DNA of 45,489 nt from PUPG01 sp031323845. GTDB lineage: Bacteria; Bacteroidota; Bacteroidia; Bacteroidales; UBA7960. A program made the position numbers and the translations under genes. The first letter of the stretch is position 1. The number at the start of each line of letters is the position of its first letter. A model generated the notes under the pieces. The model was given only the letters and a program-made list of their open reading frames with translations. It made no database searches and was not told the DNA's origin. The stretch is taken from NCBI GenBank assembly GCA_031323845.1, contig JAVIYP010000020.1:1-45489 (forward strand), read 5' to 3'. Positions 1 through 7,843 of the stretch are shown piece after piece.

Positions 1-26
1 CTTCTTAAAGCTTTATGATGAACAAC

Positions 27-64
27 AAATATACATGAATTTTTTTTATGCGAAATTACACACA
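27..64. repeat. 38-bp direct repeat, copy 1
   Basis: This stretch matches 163-200 at 37 of 38 positions; the only difference is C51 against T187. It holds an ATG-AA-T8-ATG core and ends in ACACACA. Its inner part (34-52) also pairs with 67-85, so this copy forms one arm of a hairpin. No known family is recognised. Confidence 0.8.
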
Positions 65-85
65 GACGCATGAAAAAAATTCATG
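34..85. repeat. Inverted repeat / hairpin A
   Basis: Arms 34-52 and 67-85 are complementary over 19 bp with one non-Watson-Crick position, around a 14-nt loop. The left arm lies within direct-repeat copy 1, so the same motif is present both as a direct repeat and as an inverted partial copy. No T-tract suggests a simple terminator. Confidence 0.7.
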
Positions 86-102
86 GGAAAGCGAAGCGGT
101 TC

Positions 103-162
103 CTCCTGTACATCTTCATTTTGTATATTTTTTCTACAAAATGAAGATGTTTTTTACAGGAG
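103..162. repeat. Inverted repeat / hairpin B
   Basis: A perfect 16-bp inverted repeat (110-125 with 135-150) surrounds a 9-nt loop. It is extended by an outer stem (103-109 with 156-162) after a five-T bulge at 151-155. It sits exactly between the two copies of the direct repeat. It could be a transcription-end structure for a gene left of the window, or the core of a small non-autonomous repeat element; the sequence alone does not decide. Confidence 0.7.
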
Positions 163-200
163 AAATATACATGAATTTTTTTTATGTGAAATTACACACA
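163..200. repeat. 38-bp direct repeat, copy 2
   Basis: Second copy of the repeat at 27-64, with one mismatch and a period of 136 bp. Unlike copy 1 it is not followed by the inverted partial copy. Between it and the GH3 stop codon (286) I see only AT-rich sequence with a CCCGGG-T8 run near 239-252. Confidence 0.8.
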
Positions 201-285
201 TTCGAATAAATAAAATAATGGAAAACAAAGCATTTACTCCCGGGCTTTTTTTTAACGCAGATCGTTTTATTGATGACTAAGGTTG

Positions 286-1806
286 TCAGCGCTGCTGTTT
301 GATGAAGGCCATGATGTCGTCAACATACTTTCTGTCGTTGAAGAGCCTTGGGACTTTGTTTTGTCCTCCGATCTTCCCTTTTGATTTTAGCCAGTTATAA
401 AATGTCTGTTCCGGGAGACTGGTTATTTTTGGCATTTTCAGCAGAATGGACCCGCTTCTTTTGGCCTCATAATCGGAGTTAAGCTTTTTTAATGCATCAT
501 CAAGATGCTGAATAAAGCTCTGAAGGTCATCAGGCTCTTTCTCAAATTCTATAAGGTACTCATGCGCGGCTGATTCTTTGTCGTTCAGGTACACGGGAGC
601 TGCTGTATATTCGGTAATGATGGCCCCGGTCTCTTTGCAGGCCTCCTGCAGCGCAGAATCGGTATTGTCAACTATAAGTTCTTCGCCGAAAGCATTGATG
701 AAACTTTTCGTCCGGCCGGCGATCCTTATCCGGAAAGGGTTCAGGGAGGTAAACCTTATGGTGTCGCCGATAATATACCGCCACAAACCCGCATTGGTGC
801 TGATGATCATGGCATAATGCGTGTCGGTGTCAACGTCTTCCAGCGTCACCGTTTTAGACTGATCTTCTCCGAACTCGTCCATCGGGATGAATTCATAAAA
901 AATGCCGTAATCGAGCATCAACAGCATTTCCTGGGCTTCTGGATTGTCCTGGATACCGAAGAACCCCTCACTGGCGTTGTAGGTTTCGAGGTAACGCATG
1001 CTTTTAGAAGGGATGATCTGCTCAAACTGCTTTCTGTAAGGAGAAAAATTGACCCCGCCGTGAATGAATAATTCAAGGTTCGGCCATACTTCCAAAAGAT
1101 GTTTCCGACCTGTAATCTCAAGGATCTTTTTTAGAAGCAGCAGGTTCCAGGAAGGAACGCCGCTGATGTTCGTAACATTTTCGGTACAGGTACTGTGGGC
1201 CAGCTTGTTGAGCTTTTCCTCCCAGTCTGCAAGCAGGGCAACCGAAAGTTTCGGAATGCGGTGCATGTTGCTGTAAAAAGGTGCATTCTGCAATAAAACG
1301 GCCGACAAGTCACCAAAATATGCCTTGTTGTTCAACTCACTCACACTATGGCTCCCACCCATAATGAGTCCCTTGCCGTCAAATATTTTTGAGTCAGGAT
1401 GGTTGGTACAGTAAATGGAAAGCACATCCTTACCCGCCTTGTAATGACACTCTGCAAGGGATTCACGGCTTATGGGAATAAACTTGCTCCGGTCGCCCGT
1501 GGTTCCTGACGATTTTGCAAACCACTGAATCTTCGAAGGCCACAACAGGTTTTGTTCACCCCTGATCAATCGGTCAACATAAGGCTTAATGTCCTGGTAA
1601 TCCTGCAAAGGGACCTGTTCCCTGAAATCATCATAAGACAACAATCCGGAATAAGCATGTTTTTTTCCCCATTCCGTATCCCTGGCCGCGCGCAGCAGAT
1701 TACTCAGCGTGTTGCGCTGTACGCCAACCGGATCCTGTATAAACCTGTCAATCTGAGAAAACCTGGTTTTGAAATACCAGGAAATTACACTGCTGATAAA
1801 CGACAT
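286..1806 (-). CDS. GH3-family acyl-adenylate synthetase-like protein
   Basis: A 506-residue protein of the GH3 family, relatives of plant auxin-responsive amino-acid conjugating enzymes in the adenylate-forming superfamily. The phosphate-binding loop SSGTTGDRSK is at residues 99-108. The C-terminus carries the KSKGKIGGQNKVPRL segment typical of bacterial GH3 proteins. Length fits the family (about 500). The family reaction is ATP-dependent activation of a carboxylate and transfer to an amine; the bacterial substrate is not known. The ATG at 1806 begins MSFISSVISWYF. It is transcribed alone, divergent from the kinase operon at 1951. Family assignment is sure, substrate unknown. Confidence 0.9.
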   Translation of the reverse strand: MSFISSVISWYFKTRFSQIDRFIQDPVGVQRNTLSNLLRAARDTEWGKKHAYSGLLSYDDFREQVPLQDYQDIKPYVDRLIRGEQNLLWPSKIQWFAKSSGTTGDRSKFIPISRESLAECHYKAGKDVLSIYCTNHPDSKIFDGKGLIMGGSHSVSELNNKAYFGDLSAVLLQNAPFYSNMHRIPKLSVALLADWEEKLNKLAHSTCTENVTNISGVPSWNLLLLKKILEITGRKHLLEVWPNLELFIHGGVNFSPYRKQFEQIIPSKSMRYLETYNASEGFFGIQDNPEAQEMLLMLDYGIFYEFIPMDEFGEDQSKTVTLEDVDTDTHYAMIISTNAGLWRYIIGDTIRFTSLNPFRIRIAGRTKSFINAFGEELIVDNTDSALQEACKETGAIITEYTAAPVYLNDKESAAHEYLIEFEKEPDDLQSFIQHLDDALKKLNSDYEAKRSGSILLKMPKITSLPEQTFYNWLKSKGKIGGQNKVPRLFNDRKYVDDIMAFIKQQR

Positions 1807-1852
1807 TATTATTATTGTATATCTTTGATGATGCTTGCTATGTTTTCAGGTG

Positions 1853-1860
1853 CAAAGTTA
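1853..1860 (-). promoter_or_regulatory. Possible -7 element for the GH3 gene
   Basis: On the minus strand this reads TAACTTTG, a full match to the Bacteroidota -7 consensus TAnnTTTG, 47 bp before the GH3 ATG. No good -33 TTTG is seen at 19-21 bp, so this is tentative. Confidence 0.35.
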
Positions 1861-1914
1861 ATATATTCATCTTATGATGGCCGCACATTGAAAAAAGTTA
1901 TCAGGTAATTGTGT

Positions 1915-1922
1915 TACTTTTG
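1915..1922 (+). promoter_or_regulatory. Possible -7 element for the histidine-kinase operon
   Basis: TACTTTTG matches TAnnTTTG and lies 29 bp before the proposed TTG start at 1951, giving a short leader. A TTG at 1888-1890 could be the -33 element, but its 24-bp spacing is longer than usual. Confidence 0.45.
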
Positions 1923-1950
1923 AGAATTGTTGGAATAAATTTTTCAGGAT

Positions 1951-3501
1951 TTGGGCTTTATAAGGAAAATTACCGGTTTAGATATTTATTCGCGGAAGCA
2001 AAGCTGGAAGCTTTACCTGCTGCTCTTTGCCGCTGTCATTGTGTTGGCGTCGCTTTATTACACCGACATTATGGTGCGCAAGATTGCCCGTGAAGAACGC
2101 CAAAGGGTTGAGTTATGGGTAGAGGCCATTCAAAAGCGGGAACTGTTGCTCCAGGAGAATGAAAAGCTGTTTGCAGACATACAGCATGAGGAACAAAAGC
2201 GGGTTGATCTGATCAGGCAGGTGTACAGAAGGCTCAACGATGATGATGTCGACCGCAGAGACCTCAATATCTATATTGACATCATCACCAGTAATTCGAC
2301 CATACCCCTGGTTATGACCGATGCCGACGGTGAGGTGATCACAACCTCAAACCTTGATGAGCGATTCGCTCATTACACCGCTCTCGAGGGATCACTGGCT
2401 GATTATTTTTCAACCTACCCGCCACTCGACTTTCCGATTTACGGAGGTGAGCAACGCTATATTTATTATCAGGATTCCAGGGTGTTTGCCGAGCTGCGCG
2501 ATGTGATGAACGACTTGCTCGACAGCTTTATTTCAGAACTGGTCATTAATTCTGCCAATGTACCTGTGATTGTGGTGGACAGCTCCGGCACTGACCTTAT
2601 AGCGCATGGCAACATTACCGGTGTTGATTTTGAAAACGAAGAACAGGTAAACGCCTTAATACGGTCTATGGCAGACAAGAGTCGTTACCTGTCTGTTACG
2701 CTGCCAACATACGGGCAGTGCTACGTGTATTACACTTCGTCTTTTCTGCTCACACAGCTCAGGTACTATCCGCTGGCCCAGTTTCTGGCTATTGGCATCT
2801 TGCTCTTTGTAGCCTATGTGCTGTTCAGTGTTGTTCGCAGGGCCGAGCAAAACCAGGTTTGGGTCGGCATGTCGAAAGAAACCGCCCATCAGCTGGGTAC
2901 GCCTTTGTCGTCGCTTATTGCCTGGCTTGAAATGCTCAGGATGAAAGGTGTTGAAGAAGACACCCTGAAAGAAATAGACAAGGATGTCAAACGCCTTGAA
3001 AACATTACCGAACGTTTTTCTAAAATTGGTTCTCCTCCAAAACTTATCCCCGGAAACATCGTTGATTCGGTGCATGAGGTCGTGGATTATATGAAGAACC
3101 GTACCTCCCGCAAGGTTTCCATCAAGGTTGCCGCTCCCCCCGGTGGCATTAGCGTGCCTCACAACAGGAACCTGCTTGGCTGGGTGGTGGAAAACATCAT
3201 AAAAAACGCCATTGATGCCATGAAAGGAAGGGGCAGGATCTATATCTCCCTAGAAGAAAATGATGAAGCAGTCATTATTGATGTTTCGGACGACGGCAAA
3301 GGCATTCCTGCTTCTCAGCAAAAAGCCATATTTAACCCCGGGTACACAAGCAAAAAAGCAGGCTGGGGCCTGGGATTGTCACTGAGCAAGCGCATCATAG
3401 AAAACTACCATGGCGGAAAACTGTTTGTCAAGCATTCAGCCATTAATCAGGGCACAACCTTCAGGATCATATTATACAAACCAACCAAAAACAGGTCGTA
3501 A
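1951..3501 (+). CDS. Membrane sensor histidine kinase (orphan)
   Basis: A 516-residue kinase. Membrane segments lie near residues 19-40 and 273-295, enclosing a periplasmic sensor region of about 230 residues. The phosphoacceptor box is ETAHQLGTPLSS with His313. The N box (NIIKNAIDAM, about 415-424) and the ATP-lid glycines (DDGKGIP, GWGLGLSLSKRI) are intact, so it should be catalytically active. The HQLGTPLSS variant of the H box is common in Bacteroidota kinases. The start appears to be TTG: an in-frame TAA lies at 1936 and the next ATG falls after the first membrane segment. No response regulator is adjacent. Its stop overlaps the next ATG (TAATG), so translation is coupled to the LolA-like gene. 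Function is firm; signal and partner regulator are unknown. Confidence 0.88.
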   Translation: MGFIRKITGLDIYSRKQSWKLYLLLFAAVIVLASLYYTDIMVRKIAREERQRVELWVEAIQKRELLLQENEKLFADIQHEEQKRVDLIRQVYRRLNDDDVDRRDLNIYIDIITSNSTIPLVMTDADGEVITTSNLDERFAHYTALEGSLADYFSTYPPLDFPIYGGEQRYIYYQDSRVFAELRDVMNDLLDSFISELVINSANVPVIVVDSSGTDLIAHGNITGVDFENEEQVNALIRSMADKSRYLSVTLPTYGQCYVYYTSSFLLTQLRYYPLAQFLAIGILLFVAYVLFSVVRRAEQNQVWVGMSKETAHQLGTPLSSLIAWLEMLRMKGVEEDTLKEIDKDVKRLENITERFSKIGSPPKLIPGNIVDSVHEVVDYMKNRTSRKVSIKVAAPPGGISVPHNRNLLGWVVENIIKNAIDAMKGRGRIYISLEENDEAVIIDVSDDGKGIPASQQKAIFNPGYTSKKAGWGLGLSLSKRIIENYHGGKLFVKHSAINQGTTFRIILYKPTKNRS

Positions 3502-4211
3502 TGAACTATAAACTCTTTGTTCCCGCTGTTTTGCTCATAGCCTTGCTTATATCGGGCTATGGCCTTATTGGCGTGGAGCGAATAATGATGCGAATGGAAA
3601 GCCAGAGTTTGCAGGACGGTAAGACAGCCAGGGTGGAAGCAACGCTGTTTTATGAGGCGCATCATGGCAGGTTGATCACCAAAGTTGAAAGCCCGATGCA
3701 GCAGGTCATGATCACCAATCAATATGGGGAGCTCACCATATATGACCCCGGGAAGAATACTGTTTTTCGTGCGCAGAGCATTGAATACAGCTCCAAAAAC
3801 AACCTGATCTATTTTTTTCTTAACGGCAACACCCACGATATGGGCTTGCGCGACATGGGTTTTAGCCTTGAACATACATCATTTGAAGATAATTTGATGA
3901 TTACCCGCTGGGTTCCGCCACCTTCGGTCAGCAATTTATTTTCTCACATAGAGCTGGTTCACGAAGACTATCTGCCCATTTATGCCGGATATTTTGATGT
4001 GAACGGAAAGCTGGTTAAAAAAGTTTTTTATTCGGATTATGAAATTTACACTGATGTGATTCTGCCCTTCAGGGTTACCGAGTTTAATTATTTACCCGGA
4101 GGTGACTCAATCATCAACCGTATCACTTTATCCGACGTAAGGTTTAACCGTCAGGCAGTGAGTGCCTGGTTTGACTTTAAAATACCTGAAGATGCCAGAC
4201 TTATTGAATAA
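3501..4211 (+). CDS. LolA-like outer-membrane lipoprotein-sorting/carrier domain protein
   Basis: A 236-residue protein with an N-terminal hydrophobic segment (about 4-23; signal peptide or anchor). The rest is beta-rich, with repeated short strands such as LITKVESPMQQVMI and ELTIYDPGKNTVF, and ends in FDFKIPEDARLIE. This pattern resembles the LolA/LolB/MucB half-barrel fold, which binds lipid or lipoprotein chains in the periplasm. No catalytic motif is seen. The ATG at 3501 overlaps the kinase stop by one base, and the gene ends inside the YidD-like gene. The family call rests on overall pattern only and could be wrong. If right, the operon may deal with envelope lipids or lipoproteins. Confidence 0.55.
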   Translation: MNYKLFVPAVLLIALLISGYGLIGVERIMMRMESQSLQDGKTARVEATLFYEAHHGRLITKVESPMQQVMITNQYGELTIYDPGKNTVFRAQSIEYSSKNNLIYFFLNGNTHDMGLRDMGFSLEHTSFEDNLMITRWVPPPSVSNLFSHIELVHEDYLPIYAGYFDVNGKLVKKVFYSDYEIYTDVILPFRVTEFNYLPGGDSIINRITLSDVRFNRQAVSAWFDFKIPEDARLIE

Positions 4212-4668
4212 TTCCAGTATATCCTTGATTGCCCTTTGTTTTCTTATGACTTATGCTGCAACCCTTTTATCCGGACAGGAGCCCCTGTCCGATATGGAAA
4301 TATTATTACAAAAACGTGATCAGCAGCAATACATGGAAAAACCTGAGGTTACTTTTTTGCAGTCGCGCAGCGACAGGGCCGTGGTTCGCTATAATCCGCT
4401 TAATCTGACTTTCGGTGGACTTATGTTTGTGTACCAGCGGTTTTTGTCACCACAGCTTGCAGCGGAATGTCTTTATCATACCAGCTGTTCGGCTTTCAGC
4501 AAAGAACTCATTTATGAATACGGCCTGATAAAGGGTGTGGTGGCCACTGCCGACAGGTTGCTGCGCTGTAACCGGGTTGCCGTGTTTGACATTCACCCCA
4601 TGAACATTCACCCCATATCGGGCAAGGCAGTTGAAACTCCTGCCATCTACGGCAGTGATAAACCATAA
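4192..4668 (+). CDS. yidD: YidD-like membrane-insertion-efficiency-factor domain protein with N-terminal export signal
   Basis: The C-terminal half carries the YidD signature: YQRFLSPQLAAEC, then HTSCS, then an amphipathic EYGLIKGVVATADRLLRCNR. It keeps the three spaced cysteines of the family (C...C..S and RC). YidD assists YidC in inserting membrane proteins and is normally 70-85 residues. This protein is 158 residues from the ATG at 4192. It has an extra N-terminal hydrophobic stretch (about residues 9-26, resembling a signal peptide) and a linker of about 50 residues. I prefer 4192 to the upstream ATG at 4162 because it puts the hydrophobic segment at the N-terminus and overlaps the upstream gene by only 20 bp. 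The usual neighbours of yidD (rnpA, yidC, rpmH) are absent, so it may be a paralog with a different role. Confidence 0.75.
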   Translation: MPDLLNNSSISLIALCFLMTYAATLLSGQEPLSDMEILLQKRDQQQYMEKPEVTFLQSRSDRAVVRYNPLNLTFGGLMFVYQRFLSPQLAAECLYHTSCSAFSKELIYEYGLIKGVVATADRLLRCNRVAVFDIHPMNIHPISGKAVETPAIYGSDKP

Positions 4669-4674
4669 CACAAA

Positions 4675-5604
4675 ATGATTAAGGCAGCTTTCATTTTGCT
4701 TTTTTTTGTTTCGATCCAGGCCAGCGCGGTCAATGGCTTGCATCCCTCAACAGGGACTTTTCTGTTGTTTGATACTCCGGTGGGCAATGCAGCCTTCGGG
4801 GATGTTGATCCGGTGAGAAAAGAGGTGAGCTTCATCAATTATCTCATTGGGCGTGAAGATTTTAAAGAAAGCTTCTTTTTGTTGGAACAAATGAATGCAA
4901 GCGATCCGGTGTGGTCTGATTCTCTGAATTTTCTTAAAGGATGGGTGCTGTACCGGCAGCAACAATTACAGCCTTCGGCGGCTTACCTGCTCAACGTTTC
5001 AGAAAACAGTCCGTTGTTTTTAAAAGCCAGGCTTTTTGGAGCCTATAACCTGGCGCACACAGGTAGTTATGCGCAGGCGCGGATGTTGCTTGAAAAGCTA
5101 CCTGCGGAGCAGGGCAGTATGCCTGATGCCATGCGTCACCTGCAACTTGGCGGGGTTGCCCTGCTGGAAAACGACTTAGATCGCTACCTGGTCCATTCCA
5201 ATGAGTTTTCAGGTAATTTTCATGTTATGGCCAGGCAGGAAAGGTTAATGGATCAGCACTTTATGGCTATGAGTGACAGACGGCAGGCTTCACCCGCACT
5301 GGCTGCAGTTTTATCAGCCATGGTTCCCGGACTTGGAAGGGTCTATGCCGGAAAACCCGCAGAAGGAGTAGTTAGTTTGTTATACCTGGCTGCATTCGGC
5401 TTCACCACATATGATTTTTATCGCGGCGCCGGACCTGAAAGTGCACTGTTTATTATTTCCGCAAGCTTTACCGGAATTTTTTATGCCGGAAATATCATGG
5501 GCAGTGCCCTGGCAGCAAGAAGAACGAATAATGAGTTTCGTCATGAAATGGAACAACGTATTTTATTTGATATGCACATTCCTTTGCGTAACGCCTTTAA
5601 CTAA
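4675..5604 (+). CDS. Exported TPR-like protein with C-terminal membrane domain
   Basis: A 309-residue protein with a signal peptide (residues 1-18, cleavage probably after ASA). A helical region of about 190 residues follows, resembling degenerate tetratricopeptide repeats (FLKGWVLYRQQQLQPSAAYLL; ARLFGAYNLAHTGSYAQARMLLEKL). The C-terminal domain (about 205-285) has two to three membrane segments and the motif VPGLGRVYAGKPAEG, like the glycine-rich turn of TM2/DUF5683-type domains. It starts 6 bp after the YidD-like gene. The downstream gene has the same architecture, so the two look like tandem paralogs. No enzymatic motif is seen; function unknown. Confidence 0.7.
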   Translation: MIKAAFILLFFVSIQASAVNGLHPSTGTFLLFDTPVGNAAFGDVDPVRKEVSFINYLIGREDFKESFFLLEQMNASDPVWSDSLNFLKGWVLYRQQQLQPSAAYLLNVSENSPLFLKARLFGAYNLAHTGSYAQARMLLEKLPAEQGSMPDAMRHLQLGGVALLENDLDRYLVHSNEFSGNFHVMARQERLMDQHFMAMSDRRQASPALAAVLSAMVPGLGRVYAGKPAEGVVSLLYLAAFGFTTYDFYRGAGPESALFIISASFTGIFYAGNIMGSALAARRTNNEFRHEMEQRILFDMHIPLRNAFN

Positions 5605-6433
5605 TGTTACAGGGTGTGAAGCCGGGAGTATGGCTAAGGCAGATCTGTTATTTGCCGAGGGCAACTATTTTGAAGCTGCCATTGCCTATGAACGCATTAT
5701 CTTTCTGTCTGAATCACCTGAGGTAAGGGTGAGAGCAAACCTGACCAAAGCCGAAGCATTGAAGCAGTCCGGCATGTTTGACAAGGCCCGAAAGGATCTG
5801 CAAAGGTCTTTGAGTTATCGTGGCAATGACTCGCTCCGCCTGGAAGTGTTGTATCAGTTCGCCTTTTGTTCCTATATGGCCGGCCATTCGGCCGAAGCCC
5901 GGTCTGCACTGCTGCAGGTCAGCCATCTTTTTGATCCAGAACCGCAGCATCGCCTTTATCTTTTGGAATCTCTTGTGCTGGCAGATCTTGAGCAATGGGA
6001 TGAATTACGCAGTTCCCTGATGTCATGGTTTATGGCATTTTCACAGGATGTGCCGGCAATGGAAGCGGTTCTGACGGAATATGATCAACTGCTTAAACAT
6101 AAACTCTTCCGAGAGGACAGAACAGCTGAACGTGCAAGACTGTGGTCAACGTTTATTCCCGGCAGCGGTCAGCTTTATGCAGGCGAAGCTTCGTGGGGGA
6201 TTCTGAATGCTTTTTCGCAGCTTGCCGGACTGGGTGGATTTGCTTTGATGGCAGCTAACGGTTACTGGATTGCAGGCTCCGTTATTGGACTGGGGGCATT
6301 CCAGTCGTTCTACTTTGGCGGTATCAAACAGGCTGGAGAGCTTGCCGATGCTGCAAATAAAAGCCGTCTGGATGAATTCCAGACGGCTTTAAATGATCTC
6401 ATACTTGAGGTAGCAACGATGCTGTCAAACTAG
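5543..6433 (+). CDS. Lipoprotein-like TPR/membrane protein, paralog of the upstream gene
   Basis: The ATG at 5543 gives a 296-residue protein. Its N-terminus has a hydrophobic stretch ending in LTNVTGC, a plausible lipobox with Cys25. TPR-like helices follow (MAKADLLFAEGNYFEAAIAYERI and others). The C-terminal hydrophobic domain carries IPGSGQLYAGEASWG, parallel to VPGLGRVYAGKPAEG in the upstream protein. This start lies 62 bp inside the upstream gene. An ATG at 5630 would avoid the overlap but remove the signal sequence, so I prefer 5543; ATG 5531 is also possible. It ends the operon, with its stop 4 bp from the convergent TM2 gene. Function unknown. Confidence 0.68.
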   Translation: MKWNNVFYLICTFLCVTPLTNVTGCEAGSMAKADLLFAEGNYFEAAIAYERIIFLSESPEVRVRANLTKAEALKQSGMFDKARKDLQRSLSYRGNDSLRLEVLYQFAFCSYMAGHSAEARSALLQVSHLFDPEPQHRLYLLESLVLADLEQWDELRSSLMSWFMAFSQDVPAMEAVLTEYDQLLKHKLFREDRTAERARLWSTFIPGSGQLYAGEASWGILNAFSQLAGLGGFALMAANGYWIAGSVIGLGAFQSFYFGGIKQAGELADAANKSRLDEFQTALNDLILEVATMLSN

Positions 6434-6437
6434 CAGT

Positions 6438-6848
6438 TTACCACATAAAAAACTTCGGATTGTCCACGTATTGACTTATGTCGTCGTTAATAAGCCCGAT
6501 CAGCAGTACAATCCAGTCAACAAGGGCAACAATCCCGCAACCTCCACCTGTCAGAATATAACCTATGATAGTGCCGGTGGAAGTACCCAGGTATGCGCGG
6601 TGAATTCCGAGCGGCCCGAGAAACCAGGCCAGCACAAAAGCTACCACAGGGTCTTTCTCCTGCACACTGAGCATGGTGGTGGACCCGGCTGGTGACATCA
6701 TGCTGTTCATCGACATTAAGTCAACCTGTTCAGCCTGTGCAAACATTTGATCTACTGCGGCATGATCAAGATGATAAGGACTTGCATTGGCCTTTATGCA
6801 AAACAAGCCCATAAGCAGAATTAATGATACAATAACCGTTTTTTTCAT
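6438..6848 (-). CDS. TM2-domain membrane protein
   Basis: A 136-residue protein with a signal peptide (residues 1-22, ending in ANA), a polar stretch of about 45 residues, then a TM2 domain. The TM2 domain reads KDPVVAFVLAWFLGPLGIHRAYLG, a short glycine turn, and a second membrane helix with D-W-I-V. Length and layout fit small Bacteroidota TM2 proteins, whose role is not known. A clear promoter lies upstream, and a purine-rich AAGGAG precedes the ATG by a few bases, unusually strong for this phylum. It converges on the operon whose last two genes also encode glycine-turn membrane domains, which may not be coincidence. Confidence 0.82.
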   Translation of the reverse strand: MKKTVIVSLILLMGLFCIKANASPYHLDHAAVDQMFAQAEQVDLMSMNSMMSPAGSTTMLSVQEKDPVVAFVLAWFLGPLGIHRAYLGTSTGTIIGYILTGGGCGIVALVDWIVLLIGLINDDISQYVDNPKFFMW

Positions 6849-6890
6849 AAGGACTCCTTTTTCATTGGGTTAATAATGGCCATAAAAAAA

Positions 6891-6923
6891 CAAATATAAG
6901 CATAATAAATAATTTCATCCAAA
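6891..6923 (-). promoter_or_regulatory. Bacteroidota-type promoter of the TM2 gene
   Basis: On the minus strand, TTTG (6920-6923) is followed after 21 bp by TATATTTG (6891-6898). This matches the -33/-7 consensus with accepted spacing. Transcription should begin near 6885, giving a leader of about 37 nt. Confidence 0.7.
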
Positions 6924-6944
6924 CATTTTGAGAAAAACCTGCAC

Positions 6945-6978
6945 AAAAAAAACAGCCGGGTTTTTGACCGGCTGTTTT
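6945..6978 (-). terminator. Intrinsic terminator of the peroxiredoxin gene
   Basis: Arms 6949-6959 and 6968-6978 form a perfect 11-bp stem (AAAACAGCCGG and its complement) with an 8-nt loop. On the minus strand the stem ends in a run of eight T. It lies 26 bp after the peroxiredoxin stop. Confidence 0.88.
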
Positions 6979-7003
6979 ACATCAGGCAGTAATTTGCCAC
7001 GGT

Positions 7004-7699
7004 TTACTTTTTCTCTTTTTTGAAACACATGAACCAATCCAGGCAATACTTGTCATCGTCTTGTGTTTCAACTCGTTCTTTAGCTACACCGCATGACCCG
7101 GGTGGGGGTATGATCACATCGTCGCCGGGTTGCCAGTTGGCCGGTGTGGCAATCTGCTCCTTATCGGCCTTCTGCATGGCTATGATCATCCGCTTGATCT
7201 CATCCATGTTGCGGCCTGTGCTTAATGGATAATACAGAATGGCCCTAACTTTGGCTTCCGGATCCATAATAAATACCGCCCTCACAGCCTGTGTGGTTGA
7301 TGCATTGGGTTGCACCATGCCAAACTTTTTGGAAACGTCCATCTTAAGGTCTTCAATAACCGGGAACATAACCTCGATGTTCTTCATGCCGTTGAATTCA
7401 ATCTTTTCCTTGATGGTGCGCAGCCATGCAATGTGCGCGTAAATGCTGTCGATCGATAAGCCGATGAGCTCAGTGTTCAGCTTACGGAAATCCTCCTGCA
7501 TGTGAGCAAAGGTCATGAACTCAGTGGTACACACCGGTGTGAAATCGGCCGGATGGCTGAATAAAATTACCCACTTGCCTTTGTAATCTTCAGGAAAATT
7601 TAGCTCACCCATGGTGGTCTTCGCCCTGAAGGAAGGCGCAGGATCACCAATCAGAGGCAAACGTACTACTTCTTGTTCAACTGCTTTGTTTTCTTGCAT
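7004..7699 (-). CDS. Peroxiredoxin (AhpC/TSA, Prx6/1-Cys-like)
   Basis: A 231-residue thiol peroxidase that reduces hydrogen peroxide or organic peroxides in the cytoplasm. The active-site motif ADFTPVCTTEF gives peroxidatic Cys57 with Thr54, and the conserved Arg is probably in AVRAVFIMDP. Length and the long C-terminal arm match the Prx6-like group. The C-terminus also has PPPGSCG (Cys203) and two further Cys (219, 225), so a resolving cysteine is possible and the enzyme may not be strictly 1-Cys. It is a single-gene unit with its own terminator. No OxyR-like gene is nearby. Confidence 0.93.
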   Translation of the reverse strand: MQENKAVEQEVVRLPLIGDPAPSFRAKTTMGELNFPEDYKGKWVILFSHPADFTPVCTTEFMTFAHMQEDFRKLNTELIGLSIDSIYAHIAWLRTIKEKIEFNGMKNIEVMFPVIEDLKMDVSKKFGMVQPNASTTQAVRAVFIMDPEAKVRAILYYPLSTGRNMDEIKRMIIAMQKADKEQIATPANWQPGDDVIIPPPGSCGVAKERVETQDDDKYCLDWFMCFKKEKK

Positions 7700-7832
7700 A
7701 ATACTTATACTTTTTGATGAATGAATAAATGTTAATTATTTAACAGCTTAAGACAGCTAATATTGTCAGATAAACACGAAATAAACAATTTTGTTTGAAG
7801 ACAGGAAATTTTTTTCAAAAAATGGAAAACAG

Positions 7833-7840
7833 TATATTTG
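7833..7840 (+). promoter_or_regulatory. -7 element in front of the candidate RNA
   Basis: TATATTTG is a perfect TAnnTTTG match. The region about 20 bp upstream is T-rich rather than TTTG. The first base of the long stem (7844/7845) falls 4-5 bp after the element, where transcription would be expected to start. Confidence 0.55.
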
Positions 7841-7843
7841 CAG

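Noticed and set aside
83..280. Plus-strand ORF of 65 codons over the left-edge repeats
   Set aside because: It runs through hairpin B and direct-repeat copy 2, has a low-complexity Phe/Ile/Asn-rich translation and no domain.
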